Shown in pieces: positions 16,843-27,699 of a stretch of 64,000 nucleotides of DNA; the first letter of the stretch is position 1; each line of letters begins with the position of its first letter. Source of the stretch: Desmodesmus armatus (lineage: Eukaryota; Chlorophyta; Chlorophyceae; Sphaeropleales; Scenedesmaceae); NCBI GenBank assembly GCA_007449985.2, contig VIIQ02000151.1:1-64000 (forward strand), in the 5' to 3' direction. The notes beneath the pieces were generated by a model that was not told where the DNA came from, ran no database searches, and saw only the letters and a program-made list of their open reading frames with translations. The position numbers were made by a program, and so were the translations under genes.

Positions 16843-19476
16843 CTAGGCAGAGAGGGAGCTGGGCGCCACCTGCACAGCGTTGTAACGCTGCTTGCTGATG
16901 GTGAAGTGGCCCGGTACCTTGTTGTGGTAGAAGGCCTGCCCGGCGGGCCAGGACTGCTGCAGGCTGCGGCAGCAGAAGGAGCGCGGGGTAGGGATGTATA
17001 GCTGGGGGCCCGTGCCGGGCAGCCCGTAAGCCTTGGTGGACACACGCGCCGCGTATGCGTCCATAAACTCAAGCCCAAGCGCGACGTCAAACATGGAGTG
17101 CGGCATGACCAGGAAGTTGACCCTGTAGATGCCGCCACCCAGCTCAAGAGGCACGTTGCGTAGCAGGTGTGTCGCCTGGCTGCGTGTGTCGCCTAGCATG
17201 ACACCCAGGGAGGGGGCGGGCGGCTCGAATTCCAGCAGCTCCACAGGGCTGCCGGGGTAAAAGAACACATGGTTGTTCTTGCGCAGCCACGGTTTGTTCA
17301 TGATTGAGTAAGTACACCCAATGTCGAGAACCGTCCCAAAGTGGCGCCCCTGAACCCCACCTGTCACCGTGATGGGTGTGGTAAACGGGACAGTGACCAC
17401 GTCCGACTGCACCGCATCCTTGTAAGGCGTGGCAGGAGGGGGCGGTCCTGACGCGCGGGGGCTGCTGCTGCTGCTGCTGATGCGAGAGGGACCAGCAACG
17501 GGCGCAGAGCCGCTGCTGCTGCTACTGCCATTGCTGCGTACTGCCGCTGCCAGGCTGCTGTAAGGCAGGGCGCCTGAAGCCAAACCTGCAGGGCTGCCGG
17601 GGTGCTGCACGGGGGATGCCGGGGCCTCGTCGACACTGCCGGTCTGCAGTATAGAGGCCGCCAGGGCGCCCAGAACACCAGCGGCTACTGGGAGGTATGA
17701 GCCAGTGGGGAGGCCCAACACCTCGCCCAGCTGGGTGAGCACCGCCCGCAGTTGCTCCAAACCAGGAGCGCTGACCGTAGCAATGAGGGTCTGCATAGAC
17801 ATGGGGGTCTGGAGGTTGCGCAGCTGGTGCTGCAGCCGCACTAACGTAGGGTCCGGGGCGGGCGCTGCTGCTGCAGGGGGCTCTGCTGCATCTTGTGGTG
17901 ACTCCGACACCACACGCTCAGCGCCCCGAGGCTTACGGCTGCGCACTGGCGGCACTGACGTGGTAGCTGCTGCTGTCGCTGCCAGTGGGGCCTGTGTTGC
18001 TGCTGAAATTGCCTGCACAAGGCTGAAGAAGGCCTCTGATGTGAGCCGCTCGCCGGGACTGTAAGAAGGGGCAGCGGCGCAAGGGCCGCTGCTACTGCTG
18101 CTGCTGTCAGGGGGTGCAGCAGCTGAAAAGCTGCTGCTGCCACTGCTGTGTGAAGGCTGGGCAGCAGGCAGACCGCTGCTGCCGCCGCTGCTGCCGCCAG
18201 AAGAAGAAAACAGGGCTGCAGGCACACCGGTGCTGCTGCTACTGCCGCTGTTGTAAAGGGGCGCAGCAGCCGCCCGGCTGCTGCTGCCACTGCTGCTGCT
18301 GTTGTGGGTAGACTGCCCAGCAGACACACGGGCACTGCTGTTGTGGGTATGCTGTAGGCGGGGCAGTCCTCGTCTGTTGGTGTGATTTCGGACAGCCCCG
18401 ACCTGCAGATTGCACTGCCTGTGCTGCTGACGCCAGCTGCGCTGTTGAGAGGTGGGCCTGACATCAACAGGGAGCCCAGTGCTGCGCCAGAGATAGACTT
18501 GCTGACAGCGGCTGCTGCACGAGGCACACTGCGCCCCGCGGACTTGGCTGAGGCAGCGGCCAGACTGCTGCTGCTGCGCGCTGCCAGGGGGCGCAGAGCT
18601 GCTGCGCGCTGCCAGGTGGCGCAGAGCTGCTGCTGCCGCCATTGCTGTTGTTGTAGCCCGAACGGCCCCCACGGCCGCCCCGGAAACTACTCCCACCCTG
18701 CTGTCTTGGTGAGGAAGAGCCGTAGCTGCGCTCCTCCTCATATGAGGTGCCATTGGCGGCAGGCGCAAAGCGCACGTGCCTGGACCCCTGCTGCTGCTGC
18801 TGCTGACGCCCACCGGACGCTTGGTACTGCTGGCCGGACTGGCGCTGGCCGGACTGCTGGCCAGATTGCTGCTGCTGCTGGCCAGACTGCTGACCGGACT
18901 GCTGCTGCTGGCCCGACTGCTGTTGCTGCCGACCAGACCGCTGCTGCCGAGGCTGGGCTGAGTCGTACTGCCGGCAGATGGCAATGAAGTCGTTCCAACA
19001 AAAGGACTTGCCTGGTACGACAGTCCTAAGGGCCTGTGTGATGAACAAGGCTGCTGGGGTGGCAAACTTGAGCGCAAACAGCTGGTAGCGCTCAACCCCC
19101 TCAGGCAGCGGCACCCTAGCGTGCTGGAATGCCTTGTAAATGGTACCTGCGATGACCTCGGCTGCTCTGTGCTCTGAGGTGGCAGGTCGTCGAGACGCCG
19201 CTGCAGGTCTGTCTCATCCGACGGCAGAAGCACTGACAGGGCTGCAAAGAGGCTGTCCACGCTGGTAAGTGCTTCTGCTGGCAGGTTTGCCAGCTCCGGA
19301 TTCAGTGCTGAGTCGATGCGGGAACGCAGCAGGATGGCAAACTCCCGCGTTGTGAACTGTGCTGTGGGCAGCATCTCCCGCACTGCTATCATCGCCTGAT
19401 CCACCATACCCCGCCATTGGGGCACGGTCATGCTTTTGGTCAGCTTGGGAAGGTTCTCCCGCGCCTCCTTCAGCAT
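16843..19476 (-). CDS. Element B Gag-protease
   Basis: An 877-codon frame. The N-terminus (residues 1-100) is helical and gag-like. Between about 19150 and 18460 the more gag-like translation lies in another frame (18464-19114: LPEGVERYQLFALKFA, then Gln/Ser/Gly-rich tracts and an RHVRF motif), so two compensating shifts are likely. The middle is Ser/Ala-rich, encoded by CTG/CAG-type triplet runs. The C-terminal part is a retroviral-type aspartic protease with VLDIGCTYSIM, where the usual DTG/DSG is DIG, and a second strand DVALGLEFM. The catalytic Asp is kept but the Thr/Ser is replaced. No CCHC knuckle is seen. Confidence 0.75.
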   Translation of the reverse strand: MLKEARENLPKLTKSMTVPQWRGMVDQAMIAVREMLPTAQFTTREFAILLRSRIDSALNPELANLPAEALTSVDSLFAALSVLLPSDETDLQRRLDDLPPQSTEQPRSSQVPFTRHSSTLGCRCLRGLSATSCLRSSLPPQQPCSSHRPLGLSYQASPFVGTTSLPSAGSTTQPSLGSSGLVGSNSSRASSSSPVSSLASSSSNLASSPASASPASSTKRPVGVSSSSSRGPGTCALRLPPMAPHMRRSAATALPHQDSRVGVVSGAAVGAVRATTTAMAAAAALRHLAARSSSAPPGSAQQQQSGRCLSQVRGAQCASCSSRCQQVYLWRSTGLPVDVRPTSQQRSWRQQHRQCNLQVGAVRNHTNRRGLPRLQHTHNSSARVSAGQSTHNSSSSGSSSRAAAAPLYNSGSSSSTGVPAALFSSSGGSSGGSSGLPAAQPSHSSGSSSFSAAAPPDSSSSSSGPCAAAPSYSPGERLTSEAFFSLVQAISAATQAPLAATAAATTSVPPVRSRKPRGAERVVSESPQDAAEPPAAAAPAPDPTLVRLQHQLRNLQTPMSMQTLIATVSAPGLEQLRAVLTQLGEVLGLPTGSYLPVAAGVLGALAASILQTGSVDEAPASPVQHPGSPAGLASGALPYSSLAAAVRSNGSSSSSGSAPVAGPSRISSSSSSPRASGPPPPATPYKDAVQSDVVTVPFTTPITVTGGVQGRHFGTVLDIGCTYSIMNKPWLRKNNHVFFYPGSPVELLEFEPPAPSLGVMLGDTRSQATHLLRNVPLELGGGIYRVNFLVMPHSMFDVALGLEFMDAYAARVSTKAYGLPGTGPQLYIPTPRSFCCRSLQQSWPAGQAFYHNKVPGHFTISKQRYNAVQVAPSSLSA

Positions 19477-19641
19477 GCCCGTAGTTCCCCCCAGTAATAC
19501 GCACGTGTTCGATTAGAAGGAACTCAGAGACCAAACAGATGTACAGCGACAAAGGCAGCCACGTAACTTCGACGATGGCAACAGAACCGAAACACGAAAC
19601 AGAACCGAGAACGTGGACCAGACAGTGTTGTTGACTACAAT

Positions 19642-19762
19642 CACCCGATCAAGGTGCACTGCACAGGCTGGCAGGTATAGGCACCCAGGGCCAGGTGACA
19701 GTAGGGTACAGCCAGAACCCTGCTGACACCATACCTACACTGTGCAGTGACCCTGCACTACA
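19642..19762 (-). repeat. Right 121-bp terminal repeat of element B
   Basis: Identical to 13403-13523. It is the upstream (5') copy for the minus-strand element. 165 bases separate it from the gag start codon. Confidence 0.65.
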
Positions 19763-21100
19763 GGGACACAGGGCCACGCTGGGGGTGGGGACCGCTACGG
19801 CGCCCGCCCCGCATCTTCTTCCTACCCTCTCTTCCCCTTGTGCCCACTCACTTACATGAAACCTCTGCTGTCACTCATACACATATGCATATCTCTTCAA
19901 CCTGTCTCTCTTCGGGCTGCGCCCGGTGCGTTCCTGTAGCAGTGTCAGTACCACCGTTTAGCAACGGCGGGGCTTCTTGCCCCGTTGGTGGTTAACTTCA
20001 CACCGTGCTGCGTTAAGGTTTTTGGGTGGCAGGGTGGTTTTTCTTGTGCCTTGTGCTCTTTGCCGCCCGGCTGTCTGTTTTTTTGTGTGCCCCGCCTGTC
20101 CTGTATTATTTCTGTATGCTGTGCCTGTTCAGGTCCCACGGTGACGGCCTACTTGGTGCTGCCAGCCTACGCTGGGGGTGGGGGAGGACCCCCACCCTCC
20201 CCCCTTGTGCCTACATGCTCCTTCCTGGCATCCTGGTGGGCTGTTCCTGACGCTCGCTGCGCGGTGGTGGTGCTGCTTGCAGGTAATCCTACTAGGCTTG
20301 ATGGGGCTGCTGGACTCACAGCTTTGGTCTGGACGCCTTCTATTGTACTGTGAGGTTGCTTTGTTAGGCTTTCGTTGCCTGGGGTGGCGGTGGGGGACCC
20401 AGTGCTAGTTACATTGTGTTCTGTGTTCCCATCTTTGTGTGTTCCCAGTGTCTCCACAGGAAATCTTGCTACCTCCCCGGTTCGGGCACTGTCTCACAAC
20501 ATGTGTCACTTTCAAACCACAACTGGTGGGTCATTCATAGGGAGCGTTGATGCTTGGGGCTGACTTTGTGCTGGTCTTTGCACTCTTGTAATGCATGTCT
20601 CGGTACTGGCATGGGCATCGTGCCACGGCTGTAGTATTGGTATGAGCAGCCTCGGCGGTGAATCGTGACTCAGATTGTTACATTGTTATATCAATTTAAT
20701 TTGTCGATAGTTTTTGCATGAGCTAACTCCCGGCTTCATCTGATGCTCCTAAAAGAAATTTGCAACATGCCAGGAAAATTCTGCAACACAGCTCGGGACC
20801 CCCCCCCCCTTTCAACATGCTCAGATTGCTGTCAATTTCTTTATAAATGTTTAGGATGTTTATCAATTGTGAAATACCAAGTCAAAGTCCAGCCTAGTGT
20901 CCAAAGGATCGGGGTTTTTCCCCACCTTAGTGTTTCAACGGTTCAACCCTGGCAGGCAATGCCATTGATGTGTGGCGAATGTGTCTGCGTGTAACATTTT
21001 CTTCCCCAAAGTTAAACGGGGCACCCCCCCCCCCGCACTGACCGGACCCCTTGCTCTCATCTGTTGCTGGTGTTGTTGGCCCAGCAGTGCTGTTGCTCCC
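19763..21100. other. Gene-free repeat region with a LINE-like 3' end
   Basis: No open frame here is convincing. A stem-loop built on CAACGGCGGGGCTTC and its complement lies near 19965. At about 20955-21020 the sequence GGCAATGCCATTG followed by a GTAACAT block matches the 3' end of the LINE at 29740-29807. This suggests a second 3'-end fragment of the same LINE family. Confidence 0.45.
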
Positions 21101-21524
21101 CTTACTCAGTGAACCTGCCGTTAGGCATGCAGGCAACGTCTCGTAGCTACTGCCAGGCCAGGCCAGGCCAGGCGTGCCAGCTCAGCAGCAGAAGCTCAGC
21201 AGCAGAAGCATCAGCACAGCCAGAGACATGCATTTACACCTCAGCACTCCACATGCGTGATGTGCAGTGCAACTTCACCAGAGTGCAGCTCCTGGTTATG
21301 TAGCAGCCCCAGCAGCAGCAGGCAGGGCACTACCAGCCACAGCAGCGTTGGAAGCAGCAGCAGCCCAGCCCCGGCCCCTGCACCTACCAACCACAGCAAT
21401 GCAGTGCCGATACCCCGCATCGTAGCTGCTGCCGCTACTGCTTTAGCAGTTGCTGCACCAGCATCATACGGGCAGCATGCAGCAACAACAGATGCTGAGC
21501 AGCCTGCAACGCCTCTTCTGCAAA

Positions 21525-21593
<69 letters not shown>
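21525..21593. repeat. TAC trinucleotide microsatellite, 23 units
   Basis: Uninterrupted TAC repeat. It gives long Ser, Thr, Tyr or Leu runs in translation and should not be read as coding. Confidence 0.95.
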
Positions 21594-21595
<2 letters not shown>

Positions 21596-22050
21596 AACTG
21601 GGTCAGGGCCACGCCTGACCGCCCTTTCTGGAGCCAAACTAGGCTCATAGGGCTAATACAGGAGCAACATCACCAGCAGCAGCAAGCCTCAGCCAGTAGC
21701 TACAAGCGACACAGCAGCAATGGGCGTGGTGCAGGACACACTGCATCAGCACTGGCAGCAGCAGCGGTGCTGCGTCAATGCGCATGTCATGCAAGCTGAC
21801 GCTCGACATAAATGGACTGCAGCAGTACCGAGGAGCTGCAGCAGCTCTACCAGCAGCGTTGCACACAGCTGAATACAATCCACATCAGTGTTGTGTTGTC
21901 TTCAAGACACTCACCCTCATGGGCCAGCAACAGCTGCTGTTGCCACAGTCACCAGCAGGTTGAGATGAGCAGCAGCAGCACCACCACCACCACCACCACC
22001 ACCAGCAGCAGCAGCAACACCTTGGTGGATGAGTGGGTTCACATCAGTTG

Positions 22051-22520
22051 GGGACGTGAGCTTCTGCTGTCCGCTGCCTCTGGATACTACTGCTTCTCTT
22101 GTGCTGAAACCTCAATGTATTACACTCTAAGTGGATTTCTGCCCCCCTCCTGAGCTACGTAACTTCGACATCAGACATTCACTCCACAAACATGCAATTT
22201 AGGCGTGCCTTGCTAGGCACGCACACCAGCAAATGACCCAGGCTGAGTTGGTAACTCAACAGGCACATGACACAACTGCCATGCCCAATCGACCACCCGA
22301 CAGTTGGCCATTCTCATGTGGCACACTCACCCACTGTTGCTCAAGCTACTCTCAGCACTAACATACAACTCTAAGAGCCAATTGGGCAACATCCGGTCCT
22401 GACAACACGCACACACCAACACCAAGTCTCTATGTAGTATCTCTGCAACCATGGTAGATCACAACAACCACATGTGCTGTCGTACAACATGGGCGCCATG
22501 ACAGATAGGCGCTGACTTTA
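22051..22520. repeat. Dispersed repeat, copy 1 (diverged)
   Basis: Diverged copy of the block at 22534-23041, placed directly before it as a tandem unit. Shared landmarks are GGCGTGCCTTGC, GGCCATTCTCATGTGGCAC and a terminal AACATGGGCGCCATGACAG. It has no protein of its own that I recognise. Confidence 0.7.
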
Positions 22521-22533
22521 CATCACAGCAAGG

Positions 22534-22990
22534 GGTTGCAAGCTGCTGCGCATGCAAGCTGCCGTCAATGCTGGATGTAAAGTCGGCTGCTGATGTTGCT
22601 GGATCCCTGCGACAACGCCTTGTCACCTGGGCCGTGAGCCTTCTGCTGCCTGCTGCCACTATTGCTATTCACTTCTCTTGCACTAGAATCTCAATGTATT
22701 ACACACTATGGGGATTTCTGCCCCCTGGGGATTTCTGCCCCCACATGCGTTGCTTGACACTGACAGCAGATACTCACTCCACAAGAAGGCAATTCCAGGC
22801 GTGCCTTGCCAGGCACGCACCCCGGCACATGACCCTCGCACGGTCAGAAGCTCAACAGGCACATGGCACAACTGCCATGCTCACTTGACCACTTGACAGC
22901 TGGCCATTCTCATGTGGCACACCCACCCACTGCTGCTCAAGCTACTCTCAGCACTAACAGACAACTCCAAGAGCCAATCGGGCCTGACAG
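22534..22990. repeat. Dispersed repeat, copy 2, nearly identical to 33884-34357
   Basis: About 457 bp matching 33884-34357 with only a handful of substitutions and one 17-bp difference. In the plus orientation it starts TGCAAG and ends CTGACA, so it would look like an inverted TG...CA LTR. It sits outside element C on the left as the other copy does on the right. Flanks give no matching 5-bp duplication, and neither a primer-binding site nor a polypurine tract lies inside. Confidence 0.8.
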
Positions 22991-23041
22991 CTGTCGTGCA
23001 ACATGGGCACCATGACAGATGGGCGCTGACTCTACATCACA

Positions 23042-23329
23042 CCCCCCCACAAGCATCACAGCACAACGGGCATGTGTGCTTGTGTAAGCAACCACGCAAC
23101 AAAAACAACAGCATGTAAAAGCAGAATTAAATCACAATACCAAGATGAAAACAGACATGTCACAACAGTGTTGTCCAACCCACATGAGTTCATCAAACCT
23201 CCACCACACTCAAACCTCACAACTCCCAACACACAACATCACCACCACCAGCTGACTTGCCACACCTCCAACACTGCTGCTGCGGAGGTCCAGCCAACTG
23301 CTATGACTGTGTGCTGCCGGTGACCAGCC
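23042..23329. other. Short gene-free gap left of element C
   Basis: Contains CACC-rich low-complexity DNA at about 23200-23260 and no gene signal. The coding remnant of element C begins right after it. Confidence 0.5.
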
Positions 23330-24330
23330 TCAATATCTGCCCTGATACATCAATACATCCCCGCCTGATGCTTGAGAACTGCATTCTCCCTTTCTAACCT
23401 CTCCCACTCTGCAGCTGACCGCTGCTGACCCATCCCTGCTGATATAGGAGCCTGACCGGGTGTGCTTGTACCTCTGCTCATCCCGGTGCTGGGCGATCAG
23501 CAGGTTCTGCAGTGCCATGGGGCAGTGCTGCTTGACCAGATCCCTGCGGCGGGCAAGGTCAGTGGCAGCCAGCTGTGGTGAGTCAAAGTCAATTGCTTTG
23601 TCAAGCCTAGCCACAACAGCTGGTGGCAGCACAGGTGTCTGCGCATACAATAGCTACGGGAGAACCCTGTGCTCTTCTGGGGGCTGCATCTGTACCCCAT
23701 GAGCAGCCACGGGATTTCAAGATCCCAGTTCTCTACGCACTGCTTCTCTAAGCACATCTTCTTGAGTGCGCGCTTAACAGTCTGCACACACTTCTCCGAC
23801 ATGCCGTTGGCCTGCGGATGGTTAGCAGAGGTGGGCCGTGAGTCGATTAGGGCCTCCTGCATCATCCTCTTGAAGGCCCCTTCCCACTCACTGCCGTTGT
23901 CGTGCACTAGCTCAGCGCATGCCCCAAAGCGTGCCAGCACGTTGTGCGTGAAGGCATAACTGGTGCACTCTGGGGTCTTGTCGGCTATGGGGATAGCCTC
24001 TATGTGCTTGGAGAAGTGCTCCACGCATATCATGATATACTGATGCCCCCTGGGGGTCTTGGGCAGTGGCCCTGCCAGGTCCACCCCCCAGCGGTAGCCC
24101 AACCTCTTGATGGGCAGGGGCTGCAGCTCAGCCGGCTCTGCATTGCCAAACGTAGCACGAATGCGACTGCACTCCTTACACCCACTCACCAGGTGTGCGA
24201 CGTCAGCCTGCAGGCCATGCCACCAGAAGGAGTTCAGCACAAGGGCGGCTGTGCGCCTGACTCCGAAGTGTCCGCAGCGGCTGTGTAGCTGCTGGACGAT
24301 TGCTGTTCTCTCCTCGGGGCTGGCACCTGT
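23330..24330 (-). pseudogene. Integrase of element C, frameshifted
   Basis: The core is the frame 23497-24240: SFWWHGLQADV, zinc ligands CKEC, DDE acids in RWGVDLAGPLP, VHDNGSEWEGAF and NGMSEKCV. The histidines of the zinc domain (LHSRCGHFGVRR) lie just upstream in another frame after a one-base shift near 24310. The C-terminal part (VLPPAVVARLDKAIDF, LLIAQHRDEQRY) follows in a third frame, 23330-23650. All catalytic residues can be read across the shifts. Confidence 0.85.
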
Positions 24331-24794
24331 TTGCAGGAGCCGTCAGGCATACGTCTCAGCAGTTTGCCTTGCTGCCATTGATAATACGCCAGCCGCTTTG
24401 TGATGCGGCTTCTATCTGTTGCTGTGGTGCCCTCAGGCATCTTGCCCTGCTGCAGCATGTGCATAGTTGCTGCATCATGCCAGATATCTGTACCTGCCGT
24501 TTGCTTTGGGCAGAGTTGCTCTTGCGCAGCTGCTGCTGCTGACAGCATACACGCTGTCTCGTAACTACAGCCGTACTCGGTGGCAGCTAAGTGTGTAGGG
24601 TGCTGTACCCTTGCCCAAGCTGCTGCTATTGCTAAGATGCACTGTGTGCAGTTGGAGTCCATAGACTCACCTAGCGCTTGCCTGCGCTGCTGTTCGCTCA
24701 CGCCCGGGGCGGCAGTACTGCCCTGGGGGTAGCCCATTGCAACCTCTCTCTCGTCTGCTGTGGGCTGCTCCCATGTGCCATATGCATTGCGCAA
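24234..24794 (-). pseudogene. Methyltransferase C-terminus and pre-integrase linker of element C
   Basis: This frame is the same as that of the RNase H-methyltransferase frame and is separated from it only by a TAG at 24828-24830. Its first 60 residues (TWEQPTADEREVAMGY, then APGVSE and LGESMD) look like the C-terminal target-recognition and motif IX-X region of DNMT3/DRM-type methyltransferases. The rest is the linker leading to integrase (ITKRLAYYQWQQGKLLRRMPDG). It loses frame near 24310 before the integrase zinc finger. Confidence 0.75.
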
Positions 24795-24827
24795 GCTGCC
24801 AGGCTCTCCTGGCAGGAAGGCGTACGA

Positions 24828-26555
24828 CTATGGGTAAGCCACAAACGTGGGCCACGCCTGCATGGGTTGACCAGGCACGTTGCAACAGTAGCGTGGCGGG
24901 CGGTCAGCAGTGCGCACGGGTTGTGCTGTTCTACCTGCTGCTAGTGCCACGCTGACTGTACGGCCTGCTGGGCGCTGGAAATGCGCGGCAGCGCTGGCTA
25001 ACTGTGCCGGTGTGCAAAGGTTTGTCCACCAGTTGCGCACCCTGTGAGCCAGGCTGCCAAACTGTGCTGCATCCAGCATGACAGGCTGTCCTATCATGCT
25101 GCAAACCGTGCTGAAGTCCTGCTGAGAGATGGTTGAGTTGCTGTGGCACTGAAAGGCCACGCTCTCAATCAGGTAGGCTGGTGGCAGGTCAGGCTGCAGC
25201 TGCTGCAGAGTTCCTATCACTTTGACAAGCTCATGCAACAGCCCTGACCTCTCACCTCTCAGGCCGGCTGCTTTGCCAGCCAAGGAGAGGTCCTGGCAAG
25301 GCCAGCCTGCCACCACCAGCCAGGGAAACTGCTGCTCCCTGGCGCCTGCCTCCACCAGATGCTGGGTGGTGAGACGCCTGATGTCTTGTGGTAGGGCAAA
25401 AGCACCCTGCACAGCATCAGGAGTCAACAGTGTTGGGTATAGCGACATCAGATGCTTGATGCGCTGTGTGGCGATGCTACGTGCTACTGGGTTTGTGTCC
25501 AGATAAATGTATTGGTGAACCCTTTTGCCGTTCCGCAGGGCCATATCCAGGCCCGCACAAAACCCCCCAAAGGGTTCCACCAACACAATGGGCCTATCGG
25601 CTGTGAAAAAATTCTCTGCAACTGACGCAGTGCTCAGTGCTACAGTCTTGCGTGCCCCATACACATCAGGCGCACCTATGTACTGCGCTGCAACAGGGGG
25701 GTCAGGCGGCACGCCCTCCTGCTGCGCCTTGTGCACCCAATGGTTGGCAGCAGCGTCCAGCTGTTGCTGCTGCCAATGCGCCAGAGGCTGGTTGCCGTCT
25801 GGGCCTGCCTCTGCTGTATCTGCAAAGCCACCGTTGTGCCCTGCAAGCAGCGCAGCAGGCAAGGGTGCAAAAGCATCCATGAAATCGTCCGCGTGACTGG
25901 CTGTGGCGAACTCCAAGACCTGGTGATGCAGCTGCGAGGGGTGATACACATTAGCGGCCGCATGCATCAGTAGTGCTGCTGTGACAGAGTGGTGCTCCGC
26001 TTGCAAGGAGACACTCCTGTGACGACCCAGCAGGTCCCCTGTGTAGTCAGTGCTTTCCAGAGTGCCGTCGGCGTGAAAAACCATAGGCAAGGGGTGATGG
26101 AGGGGGTCAGCTGTGGCATTCAGCCTCGCCCCTGTGACATCCAACATTGTGGCGCATGGGTGCCTGCTGGGCAGGTCTGCTATGTTGTCCTTGCCAGGAC
26201 GATGCACGATGTGGAATGAGTAATCTTGCAAAGACAGTATCCACCGGGCCTGCTGTCCTGTAGGCTCCTTCGCTGTGAGGAGCCACAGCAGCGGCCGGTG
26301 ATCAGTGTGGAGGCAAAAAGGTTTGGAGACACCGTGCAGGTATGGGCGGAATGTCTTGATCCCCCACACAGCAGCAAGTGCCTCCCCCTTCCATGCCTCA
26401 TAGCGGCGCTCATGTTCATTAAGTGACCTGCTGACGCAAGCCACCATGTACTCCGAGCCATCCTCTTCCCGCTGGTTGAGGACAGCAGCTATACCGTTGG
26501 TGCTCCAATCGGTGTAAAGGTGAAAGGGCTTAGAAGGATCTGGGTGCCTTAGCAC
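24828..26555 (-). pseudogene. RNase H plus C5-cytosine DNA methyltransferase of element C
   Basis: A 575-codon frame. Residues 1-135 are RNase H (LYTDWSTNGIAAVLNQ, TDHRPLLWLL, ADLPSRHP). After a linker, a C5-methyltransferase begins near 310. Motif I is VEPFGGFCAGLDMAL (about 325) and motif II is YIYLDTNPVARSIA. Motif IV is GWPCQDLSLAGKAAGL with the catalytic Cys near 419. Motif VI is YLIESVAF, where ENV is usual, and motif VIII is AHRVRNWWTNL. The PCQ, HRxRxxW and later EREVAMGY pattern are closest to DNMT3/DRM-type enzymes by eye. The frame ends at a TAG inside the C-terminal lobe, after which the same frame reopens. Capture of such enzymes by retrotransposons is known in dinoflagellates and a charophyte alga. 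Confidence 0.87.
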
Positions 26556-27625
26556 TAGCCCTGGGGCAGTGAGAGCAGCCTGGTGTACGCCACCTGCTGC
26601 TCCTCACCCCACTCAAACCTGCAGTGCTTTTTGAGAAGTGCGTTAAGAGGCTTGGCGGTAGCGCTGAAGCCAGGCACATAGCACCTGTAAAACCCAATGA
26701 CCCCCAAGATGCAGCGCACCTGGTCACATGTGGTTGGCACCGGGAGTGCGTTGATTGCTGACACCTTGGCCTCCTCAGGGCGCATGCCGTCAGATGACAC
26801 CACGTGGCCCATGTAGGGCATGGAACTCCCAGCCAGAATGGACTTGCTGGGATGGCACCGCATGCCAACTGCCTCAAACCGCTGCAGCAACCGCCGCAGG
26901 TGCTCCAAGTGCTCCTCAAAGGTATCTGAGACCACAAGTACATCATCGACATACACAAGGCAAGAGTCAGACAGGCCTGCAGCGTCGATCTCGTACTGCA
27001 TCACCTTCTGAAAGTACGCAGTTGAGTTGACATGCCCAAATGGCAGCCTGTTGAAGGCATACAGCTGGCCGTCAAAAGAGAAGTTGAGAAGCTTGCGGCT
27101 CTCCTCTGACAGCACAAGGTTGAAGAACCCGCTACGACAGTCAAGCTTGCTAAGCCATTTCTTGCCGTGCGTGCGGCGAAACAAATCCTCAGGCAGCGGC
27201 ATCTGAAACTTGTCAATTACAGCACTCAAGTTGTGGTTGCGCAAATCCACACAGAAGCGCTTCTCAGACCAAGTGCCGTCTGGTGCCTTCTTCGCGGGCA
27301 TGGTCACAGTGCTGCTGTGCCGTGCATCTAGTGTGTCTACTTTGCTAACGATGCCTGCCTCCAGCATCTCTCTAACCTTCTCTCTACCAATCTCCAGCTC
27401 AAGCGGGCTGTACCGCTGCGGAGGTGACCAGATGGACCTATCGTCCTTCATGACTATGTTGACTTCGCCCAGGTCTCCTGAGTAACCGGGCAGCTGATTC
27501 AGGCTGTAGGCAAAGGCGCCCTTGTTAGCTATCAGCATTTCTCTGAGCAGCTCCTGCTCCAAGCTGCTAGTCTGACCCCCATATATCCACAAGTGCTCTG
27601 GATCCACCTCCCACTGATCATTCAA
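26555..27625 (-). pseudogene. Reverse transcriptase of element C
   Basis: A 356-codon frame with RT motifs: GIVSKVDTLDARHSSTVTMP, RFCVDLRNHNL, FQMPLPEDLF, LDCRSGFFNL, AFNRLPFGHVNS, catalytic YVDD in CLVYVDDVLVV, and YMGHVVSSDGM. It stops at LLSLPQG; the expected continuation LVLRHPDPSKPF is one base out of frame and forms the next frame. In-frame sequence also continues upstream of the first listed codon to about 27715, where another shift is seen. It would be a working RT if the shifts were absent. Confidence 0.87.
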
Positions 27626-27699
27626 TCTTTTCTCCTCTGACTCACCTTCAGGCGTGTATGCCTCAATAGGGAGTGGCTTGCTGGGCTGGGAGTCAGCCG

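Larger units (their letters stand above)
13403..19762 (-). mobile_element. Element B: Ty3/gypsy-like retrotransposon with a PHD finger between RNase H and integrase
   Basis: It is bounded by two identical 121-bp direct repeats. Inside, on the minus strand, are gag-protease, RT, RNase H, PHD finger and integrase. The coding region is split into three frames (gag-protease, RT, rest of pol). The identical ends suggest recent insertion, while the frame breaks suggest either programmed shifts or indels. No convincing 5-bp target duplication or primer-binding site was found, which leaves the exact termini uncertain. Confidence 0.8.

Noticed and set aside
18114..18987. Plus-strand Cys- and Ala-rich frames opposite element B gag
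   Set aside because: They are shadows of CTG/CAG triplet runs in the gag strand.
21257..21799. 180-codon plus-strand frame with a long leucine run
   Set aside because: The run comes from the TAC microsatellite and the rest is low-complexity CAG-rich DNA.
24828..24830. TAG recoded as a sense codon in this genome
   Set aside because: Both transporter-LicD genes have open frames and use TAG as their own stop in conserved places, so standard code is likely. The TAG in the methyltransferase is read as a mutation.
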